The notes under the pieces were generated by a model. That model did no database searches. It had not been told where the DNA came from and worked only from the letters and a program-made list of their open reading frames with translations. The position numbers were made by a program, and so were the translations under genes. A stretch of DNA of 64,000 nt from Echiichthys vipera (Eukaryota; Chordata; Actinopteri; Perciformes; Trachinidae), in NCBI GenBank assembly GCA_963691815.1, contig OY829657.1:26293243-26357242 (forward strand). Direction: 5' to 3'. This document shows positions 56,508-64,000 of the stretch, in pieces. Positions within the stretch are counted from its first letter, which is position 1. Every line of letters starts with the position of its first letter.

Positions 56508-58099
56508 GTGTGCTGTGATTCAGTCAGTGGCACACATTGCCATATGCTTAGAGTATGATTGCAGGTCACGGAAGGGTCAAGGTATAGAGTAGTTACAAAA
56601 TACTTTTTCCATGCTCTTCGGTAGGCTACTTTACATGTGTTTCACTGTAAATTGCTGTATAACTCTGAATATATGGGTCAATCTATGACTTCTGATAAAA
56701 ACCTGTAGAATATTTAATTCAACTTTTTAAACTGTGCTCAATTCACATGCAATGCTGTAATGTGCTTAAACAGATAATATAAGGGGCATAAAATCAATAA
56801 GAAATCATCAAATGCTGATATCACATGTACTGTAGACTAACTGCAATGTATGCCATACAGTGCACTGGGTGTACTGTAAGGAGTAAGGACTGCCAGAGGC
56901 AAGGACAACACTGGTATCCTCAATTAAGCTAAAAAAAAAAAACATGGTGACAACATAATTAGTCAAGTGTCTATCGGGATAAGTGTTTAGACTTTATTTT
57001 TAATTTTTTTTTTAAATCAGCTTAATATTAAATTAAATATATATCAATACTAATAATTATTTGGGTTTGGTTATAACATTGTAGGCTACTGTAATGAGCT
57101 AGCTAGCCAAGCAAGATGCTTTCAAATGAAAACACTTGCTACTGAAAAAAAAATGATACAGATGTATCTCTCTTTTTCTCTTACAAAAACTGCTTTCTGG
57201 AGATATTTCCTTTTCGTTATTCTTGTATTTTTGTTGACATTATAACGATCAAGAGAATTTATTACAACCTACCTGGGTCTGGCGCGGGTCAATTAAGGAT
57301 CCTCCTGAGAGTTCTGACATCAAGATGTCTACTACGAGTCCCAAGTTGCACTGCGACTAAAACATCCAATCACAGAGCTTGAGAGCTGGTGACCCATCGC
57401 TTACAGCAAGCTAAATTTGAATATTGATATTTCCAGGCACCAGTATAATTATTAATCAATTATAATCGGTTCAAATTCTGTTTCGTTTTGAGATAAATTG
57501 TCTAAAAACAGTTTTGTCAAGCAAGTGGACTGGCGAGGATTGTGGGTAGTGTAGTGACTTCAGGGTCAAGCTGAAGCTAAGCGTTGATGTTTTGAGTAAC
57601 CGCCTTATTTATCAATAATTTTCTGTTCATGTTCTGTTTCATTTTGAAATAAATTGTGTAAAAGCGGTTTTGTCCAGCAAAGCTGACATGCGTCGTGTCT
57701 GGAGCAACTGACGCTGAGGATCATGGGTAGTGTAGTGACTTAATTTATCTAAAATGGAGAAAAAATCTCCTTGTTTCTCAAATCGAATGGGAAACAAGAA
57801 AGTTAATGCCCATACAATTAACCCGTCACTTGTGTGTAATCAACAAGGGTACACTTGTGTTTTGTGTTGAGAAATGTTGCAGATATCATTGTAAAATCGC
57901 CGTTAACGTAAAAACTGATAGTAAGGTGAATACTTCCGGGATTCAGGTCCTCCATTAGCCAATGGAACGGATGCTCACAGCGTCTGGGTGGGCTGTGGTC
58001 GGGTTAATACTGAATGAATGGACGGAAGGGGCACTCGCTCTGAGCTTCAAATATCGCAGCTGATATAATTTTTTAAACTTGGAAAACATGATTAAATTA
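56508..58099. other. No gene recognised; diverged tandem duplication
   Basis: 57475-57570 and 57635-57740 share TCTGTTTC, AAATTGT and GGGTAGTGTAGTGACTT in the same order. 57790-58000 resembles 7640-7790 (ACTTCCGGGA, GGTCCTC, CCAATGG). Confidence 0.5.
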
Positions 58100-58745
58100 G
58101 CGATATCTTACTTGAATATGAAACCTTTCATCGTATGGCTACCCCTCCACTCAATGCATTCATCACACAAAATCTAAACGCATCTACTAGAGCATGTGCA
58201 AGAGGGGATTGTAAAAAAAAGTAGTTTTGAGCACTCAGTCTTTCCTTATCGAGCAGCACATACTTGGAATACTATACCCACAGAACTAAGGAACATCACA
58301 TCCTTGAAATCTTTTTTAAAATCTGTAAAACAAGGGCTATTTGAAAATCAGACATGCTGCCATAATCAGGATTAATGTACTTTACTCTGTCTTTACTAGT
58401 AGTTTGTGCACTTATGCTCTTTGTTTGGGCATAATGCCTTTTTCTGTGCTTCAATGCTAATGTATTTAAATGTGCTGTGTGCTGTTTTATCATTTGCTTC
58501 CATGTGTATGTTTTATGTTTTAACTAACACTTGTGTTGCTGTAATTTGTTACGCTCATGTGTGCTCTTGTGTCTGTTTTTTGTGCTGCTTTTTTCTTTAT
58601 GCTTTTTAATATTTTCGTAAATGTTTTCAACCTGCCAGGGACTGCAGATGAAAATTAGCCTGTATGGCTAAATCTGGAACATTTACATGTGTGACTTTCT
58701 TGCTCTTGTTAATTAATGTGCATGTCCCTTTTAAATGAATAAATC
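58100..58745 (+). mobile_element. L2-like LINE 3' end
   Basis: On +, the reverse-transcriptase C-terminus contains SVFPYRAAHTWNTIPTELRN and SLKSFLKSVKQGLFE, then a stop. The 3' UTR with CCTGCCAGGGACTGCAGATG ends in a TAAATGAATAAAT tail. The tail matches 18590-18752. Confidence 0.8.
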
Positions 58746-59420
58746 AAATTCCCTTGGAAAACAAACTGCGATTTCTTCCCAAGAGCCAAGGGCATCCCTG
58801 CAGGGGGACTATAACAACAATTTGGAGGCCCACGTAGGAGACCATGTCATGTCTGACAATGAGGAAACACCCTGGAAGAGTCCACAGCATCCAGAAAGGA
58901 GGCTTTCTTTACAATTATCAGAGAACATGGATGTATGTGTCTGGAAAGCTGACCCCACCACCTTTCGTGCAGATGCTGTCGTCAATGCTGCCAATGTACA
59001 GCTTCAGGATCATGACGGTCTTGCACTGGTCATGAGTGCAGCTGGAGGTGCAGAAGTGTGATAAATACGTTGCTCAGTTTGGTAAGCTGAGCACTGGTTA
59101 TTACCAATGCCAGCAATTTACCATGCAAAAAAATAACCCATGCAGTTGGCCCTGCTCCCAAAAATCCACCAACTCCGATGGTTTCCACTGCCAAGAAAAA
59201 ACTGAGAAAAGCAGTTCGGAGCATATTTAAGGTCGTTGAACACCAGAAGTTTCATTCGGTGTCCCCCTGAAACCTTGCTCAAATGTCATTGCAAGAACTA
59301 TAAAAGAATCCCAAGACAAACGCTATCACCAGGTACACTCCTCACAATTAACATGGTCAACAACGAGAGACGGACTGTAAAGGCAATGGAAAGAGCCTGT
59401 TCTGAAATACTCACCCGGCC
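58746..59420 (+). pseudogene. PARP14-like macrodomain pseudogene
   Basis: On +, a frame running from 58735 to a stop at 59061 encodes acidic sequence then CVWKADPTTFRADAVVNAAN, the ADP-ribose-binding loop of macrodomains, then GLALVMSAAGG. After a frame change it goes on with YVAQFGKLSTG and, in other frames, KKLRKAVRSIFKVVE and TVKAMERACSEIL, which fit the macrodomain C-terminal half. At least three frame breaks and stops. No introns are visible, suggesting a retrocopy or exon capture. It directly abuts the LINE 3' tail. Parent gene inferred: a fish PARP14-like multi-macrodomain protein. Confidence 0.7.
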
Positions 59421-60133
59421 CGGTCTTCAACATGTATGTAACCAATCTTCGTGATATAAAAGTGAATGACAGTATAACAACAACTTGGACTAATAACTAA
59501 ACCCTGGCCAGAATCAGAAGACACCAAATTCGTAAGGACCCAATTGTTGAGCAGCAATAATGAGACAGGCACTAATTAGCCACTCCTGTATTTTTTACAA
59601 CAAATGAGCAAATGTTTCAACTTGTACAAAAATATAAAATAATGACCAAGATTACCTAAAATAAAAAGAATAGTGTGCACACTTATGAAATGAGAGTTGT
59701 TGCAGGTGTACCTGATTTTAAAGATCCATGGAATGGAATGTGAATGTATGTGTGCGAGTGTGTACCAGGGTATCTCCTATGTGTTGATTCTTCCTTAAAG
59801 TGGTTGGCTCGCCATCTGTCACGACTGGAATCTCGTCCTGGTCCTCGGATCTTCTCCGCTCTCCCAAACACCTGCCCTATACACAAGGTCATATGAGTCA
59901 TATTCCATTCTCAGATGCATCACTAAAAGGTTTAAATGTCAAAAATCCATATATTGCATCAAACCTCATATGTAATTCTTAAATCTCATCAAATCCCAAA
60001 GCTTAAGTTTTTAGTTGAACAACATTCAAAATTCCTGTGTATCAAACATGAGAACCCTTCAAGTGTTAAAATGTATCTGTGGACAGTATTTCAATGATAT
60101 GAATGGTAAGTAACCATTTACATCCAAATTTTA

Positions 60134-60182
<49 letters not shown>

Positions 60183-60489
60183 CATAACCACATCAAAATC
60201 ATGTACAAATAACAGAAAATACAGAGATTTAGAGGTATCAAAGAATTGTGTCTAATAACTCCAACACTATGGCTTATTTATGCGAGAGAAACTGCACCAA
60301 AAATTACCCTCTAAGTAACTTTAGACTCACATTGAAATGAAATAAGTTCTTTCAGTAATTTGTATATTACAAAATAAAATATTTTACTCTCATCTTATGA
60401 TTTATCAAATTACATTATTTCCCTTTAAACTTGCATTAGGAAAATAAAACAAACCTCCCTTTTACATTCATACATCAGCAGAAAATAAT
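59421..60489. other. No recognisable gene; (AT)n at 60138-60181
   Basis: AT-rich. A minus-strand block at 59740-59880 (AEKIRGPGRDSSRDRWRANHF) looks protein-like but has no recognisable family or clean splice borders. Confidence 0.4.
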
Positions 60490-60529
60490 AGATCAATTAC
60501 ACACATGTTCAAAATGTTGCACCATTATT

Positions 60530-60702
60530 CACTTCAGTTCACTCTCCTAGCCTTTAATACCACTACTGCTCCCTTTCAGCCCACAGAGAGTCAACAGAGA
60601 GATAGCATCAGAGTGGCTAAAGAGACACGTTTCTCACCGTTGCTCTGTAGTTCAAAGCCGATCGCGCCGATGTCGGAGCTGCAGCGGCTCACCGGATGGA
60701 AG
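60530..60702 (+). CDS. Candidate first exon with strong donor
   Basis: GC-rich sequence with several CpGs leads to ATG at 60670 (MSELQRLTGWK) and a consensus donor AAG|GTAAGTGG after 60702. A solo LTR interrupts the following intron. The partner exons are unknown; another ATG-plus-donor (MDDDG, exon end 61434) and a GG|GTAAGTGC at about 61531 lie downstream. It may be the 5' end of a host or transposon gene extending beyond the window. Confidence 0.3.
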
Positions 60703-60727
60703 GTAAGTGGTTAGCCTGTTAGACACT

Positions 60728-61407
60728 CTAGGAATTTTACACACAATACTTTAGTCAAATCAGAAGGACCTCACAGAGTATATATTGCGTAGTTCAAATT
60801 CTACAGGAGGCTTCCTGGAGTCAGCAGAGTCGTAGCCAGCAGGCATTTATTAGCAAATGCACATGGGATGATACAGACGTCTGGAGAAATGTTCTATTCT
60901 CTATCTAGAGTAACTGTGTGCAACACAGTACCCATGATCAGAGGCAAGAAGTTCTGATATCTATTCTAACTACTCCAGCATTTATGCTTGTTACAAAGGC
61001 GTGGTTTATGTGTCTGCTTGTGCATGCATATGTGTATTTCAAAAGTAGCCGCTTTCTTTATCTGTGAAAGAAGCACATACTCTCATCCTCCCTGCCTCCT
61101 TATATGGTTGTTCCTGCCTCCTTATATGGTTGTTGTTTGCGAACGGCAGTTCCCTAATCTCAACTAGTTGCTAGGTGCATTTGTGCAAGCTAGCTATTTC
61201 ATTGTCTTGTGACCTTGACTGACTGCCAAAGGTTCGTGTGCTGATGTTTTGCAGAAAGCAGAAAGCTTGGCAGAGGCACATACTATCACACTCTTAAATG
61301 ATTATACTTATTGCGTCTTATTATCACACTCTCATTAATCATTACTAATACACACGCTAACACATGATTATGATACTTCACTCATTGATTATTAATTCTT
61401 CAACACA
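60728..61407 (-). repeat. Solo LTR, tRNA-Trp-primed family
   Basis: It begins TAGGAATTTTACACACAA (the initial TG is lost) and ends TTCTTCAACACA. It matches 38898-39450 over both ends but has extra internal sequence. No coding sequence on either side. Confidence 0.75.
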
Positions 61408-61795
61408 GAGCTAGCATTAGCATGGATGACGACGGTAAGTGCTAACAAGGTTTTTTCCTCCAGATGAACAACTCGTCTTACCGACGTGACTTGTCTCCTT
61501 TCTGTAGTCACTCGGCTCCGGACTTACAATGGGTAAGTGCGCTGGCTTACTTTTCCTCTTTTCAAAGTTTAGCTCGGGTTTCTCTCCTTTTCTCTGTCTG
61601 CTAAGCAGGTAGCTGCCTTCACTCCCGTGGCTGAGATGAAAAGGGACCGGAAGAGCGACGCACTGGCATTTCACCTCCTGAGCTGAACGTGGCCTGCGTT
61701 ACCTTTGATTGACTGTTGGGGCGACCCTGTGGGATCATGTGAACTGAGTGGTGCATTCAAGTGCAATGGGAGATTTTAAACTTTGCCGCTATATC

Positions 61796-62795
61796 TCATC
61801 TCATCTCATCTTCAACCGCTTATCCGGGGTCGCGGGGGCAGCAGCTTTAGCAGGGGACCCCAAACTTCCCTTTCCCGGGCCACATTAACCAGGTCTAACT
61901 GGAGGATCCCTAGGCATTCACAGGCCAGTGTGGAGATATAATCTCTTCACCTGGTCCTGAGTCTTCCCAGAGGCCTCCTCCCAGCTGGACGTGCCTGATA
62001 CACATCCCTAGGGAGGCGCCCAGGGGGCATCCTTACTAGATGCCCGAACCACCTCAACTGGCTCCTTTCAACGCAAAGGAGCAGCGACTCTACTCTGAGT
62101 TCCTCACAGATGGCTGAACTTCTCACCCTATCTCTAAGGGAGACTCCAGCCACCCTCCTGAGAAAACCCATTTCGGCTGCTTATACCCGCGACCTCGTTC
62201 TTTCGGTCAAGACCCAGCTTTCATGACCATAGGTGAGGGTAGGAACGAAGATTGACCGGTAGATCGAGAGCTTTTCCTTCCAGCTCAGCTCTCTTTTCGT
62301 CACAACGGTGCGGTAGAGCGACTTCAACACCGCCCCCGCTGCTCCGATTCTCCGGCCAAACTCACGCTCCATCCTCCCCTCACTTGTGAACATGATCCCA
62401 AGGTACTTGAACTCCTTCACTTGAGGTAAGGACTAATTTTCTACCCGGAGTAAGCAATCCACCGGTTTCCTGCTGAGAGCCATGGCCTCAGATTTAGAGG
62501 TGCTGATGCTCATCCCAGCCGTTTCACACTCGGCTGCGAATCGATCTAGTGAGTGTTGAAGGTCACTGACCGACGATGCCATCAGGACCACATCATCTGC
62601 AAAAAGCAGAGACGAGATCCTCAGCCCACCGAACTGCAACCCCTCCCCACCACCACTATGCCTCGATATCCTGTCCATGAAAATCACAAACAGGATTGGT
62701 GACAAAGCGCACCCCTGGCGGAGGCCAACCCCCACTGGAATCCGACTTACTGTCGAGGATTCGGACACAGCTCTCGCTTTGGGTGTACAGAGATT
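61796..62795 (-). mobile_element. Rex3 LINE, second copy
   Basis: Same C-terminal ORF2 as 47069-48097 (GVGLRQGCALSPILF, LLFADDVVLMASS, RWFGHLVRMPPGRLP) with frame breaks at about 62180 and 62430 and an ATCTC tail at 61796-61812. Older than the first copy. Confidence 0.93.
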
Positions 62796-62799
62796 GGCA

Positions 62800-63165
62800 T
62801 CTCATGTTTGTATAATGTCGAATGACAAATCAACAGCCCTTAAGCTTTATTTTAGCCTATAGAAATTCACACTTTATGCAGCCATTACAAATACAACAAA
62901 GAATTTTGTATCGCAGCGAAATAAACCCTGTATTTTTTACATTCATGGTAGAATGGGTGAAAAAATAAGTAGAATATTTGCTTCAGCAAACATTTAGGAA
63001 AGAATTTTAGAAAAATGAGAAAATTTATTTGGTTATTTGGAAGAATTTTGTTTATGTACATTTTCTATTTGGATTGTATTTCTAGGCGACCTTCTCTGCT
63101 TTTTTCAAACTTTTAAAAACTTAAACAGTGAATCTCATACAGTGACTACCTGAAAATCTGACTGG
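62800..63165. other. No recognisable feature
   Basis: AT-rich spacer. Confidence 0.4.
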
Positions 63166-63171
63166 GGGGGA

Positions 63172-63243
63172 TATAAAATGGAAAGGAGTTCTGACCCTTC
63201 AATTTAACAAGATGGCAGTAGCTGTGGGGTCATATTCGCAATG
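63172..63243 (+). promoter_or_regulatory. Candidate TATA promoter with short first exon
   Basis: TATAAAA at 63172 lies 40 bp before ATG 63212 in a good Kozak context (AACAAGATGG). MAVAVGSYSQ follows and ends at a consensus donor ATG|GTAAGTG (exon end 63243). No matching downstream exon is identified. Confidence 0.3.
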
Positions 63244-63519
63244 GTAAGTGTTTTATAATGCAAGCGAATAAATGAAAATCTAATGTTATTCTCAAGTGGG
63301 TATTTCACAGTTGTCTTTGTTTAACAAGGTTTTACCTGTACCTGTGAGTGGGTACGCTGATAAAGTACCCACCAACTCACAGGCCTAAGGGGAAGAACGC
63401 AATCACCTGAGAGGCGCCCTCACGAATTGCGGCTACGCCAGATGGACCTTTTTGAAAATGGCAGCTGCTTCCATAAAGAAAACCAAAGTAATTGAGAAAG
63501 AAAAAGAAAACAAGAGTAA

Positions 63520-63888
63520 AACATAGTCATTCCTTATGTGTCTGGGGTATCAGAGAAACTCAGGAGGATCTTCAATAAACACTGCATCCCAATGTATTTC
63601 AAACCCAGTAACACACTCAGACAGAACACCAAACACCCACAAAAGCAATCTGGTTTATGCTGTCTAATGCAACAAGGAATGCAAAGATATCTACATTGGC
63701 GAAACAAAACAACCACTGCATAAACGCATAGCCCAACACAGGACAGCTAACTCCTCAGGCCTGGACTCTGCTGTCCACTCAAATCTCAAGGAGAAACCCC
63801 ACTCCATTAATGACAACAATGTCCACATCCTGGACAGAGAGGACAGATGGTTTGAAAGAGGAATAAAAGAAGCATCTATGCAAAAGTA
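63520..63888 (+). pseudogene. Penelope-like element: RT end plus GIY-YIG nuclease
   Basis: On +, IPYVSGVSEKLRRIFNKHCI is the linker after a Penelope reverse transcriptase. After a frame change, CNKECKDIYIGETKQPLHKR carries the GIY-YIG-type nuclease start (IYIGET) and the conserved Arg region. The closing DREDRWFERGIKEA contains the Glu-bearing motif. 5'-truncated with one or two frame breaks. Confidence 0.85.
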
Positions 63889-63904
63889 GAGAAGCCATGG
63901 TTTT

Positions 63905-63925
63905 TAAAAAAAAAAGCTTTATTGA
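63905..63925 (-). terminator. Minus-strand poly(A) signal with A/T run
   Basis: On -, CTTCAATAAAGC is followed by a run of T then A. It could be the 3' end of a transcript entering from the right edge, or the tail of a retrocopy. Confidence 0.3.
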
Positions 63926-64000
63926 AGTTTTACAGTTTTACAAATTATATACACTCAAAGACAGAAAAGTACAAATTATAGGAAAATAAAGTGACATGTG

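Noticed and set aside
1..64000. tRNA, rRNA or snRNA genes
   Set aside because: No complete cloverleaf, A/B-box pair with proper spacing or rRNA block was seen; only a B-box-like site in the SINE-like repeat at 39695-39830.

Overview
The window looks like a gene-poor, transposon-dense stretch of a teleost genome, most likely a spiny-rayed (percomorph) fish. It holds Rex1, Rex3 and L2 LINEs, Tc1, pogo, hAT, PIF/Harbinger and ISL2EU DNA transposons, Penelope-like pieces, class I endogenous retrovirus (ERV) remains, and CA, AT and CT microsatellites. Gene models are spliced with GT-AG introns. I find no complete, intact host protein-coding gene. The only recognisable host-derived sequences are a broken histone H4 copy at the left edge and a macrodomain (PARP14-like) pseudogene near 59 kb.

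Layout. 1-381: H4 pseudogene with its histone stem-loop. 389-12593: one 12.2 kb DNA transposon with terminal inverted repeats (TIRs) of about 213 bp, flanked by a GATATTAA/ATATTAA target duplication. It carries two convergent spliced genes: a decayed KDZ/Zisupton-like transposase on + (1789-4703) and a zinc-ribbon plus chromodomain-like gene on - (8377-12290). 14.2-17.8 kb: PIF/Harbinger transposase pseudogene, hAT MITE (short non-autonomous element), Tc1 element. 20.0 kb: near-perfect 220-bp palindrome with a hammerhead-like core. 21.2-22.2 kb: a 3-bp-TSD MITE and a fold-back element. 25.5-27.8 kb: LTR, then a LINE 3' end split by a pogo element. 27.8-39.5 kb: ERV cluster (gag, LTR, env, partial integrase, second LTR/PPT scrap, L2 piece, another LTR, and a third LTR with a tRNA-Trp-like primer site). 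40.4-43.3 kb: a Rex1 LINE split by an ISL2EU element that is itself split by a MITE. 45.3-48.9 kb: a spliced minus-strand reading frame of unknown family whose last exon runs through a purine minisatellite and whose intron received a hAT element, which then received a Rex3 LINE. 50.1-54.3 kb: an LTR interrupted by an unclassified 3.6 kb TIR element whose ends are 20-bp tandem arrays. 54.75-56.5 kb: Harbinger element with nuclease and Myb-like remnants. 58.1-59.4 kb: L2 3' end and macrodomain pseudogene. 60.5-64.0 kb: candidate first exons, a solo LTR, a second Rex3, and a Penelope GIY-YIG fragment.

The items most worth follow-up are the 12.2 kb two-gene transposon, the 3.6 kb array-ended element, and the spliced minus-strand frame at 45.3-48.9 kb. 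All calls come from reading the sequence and from family knowledge; no database was searched.
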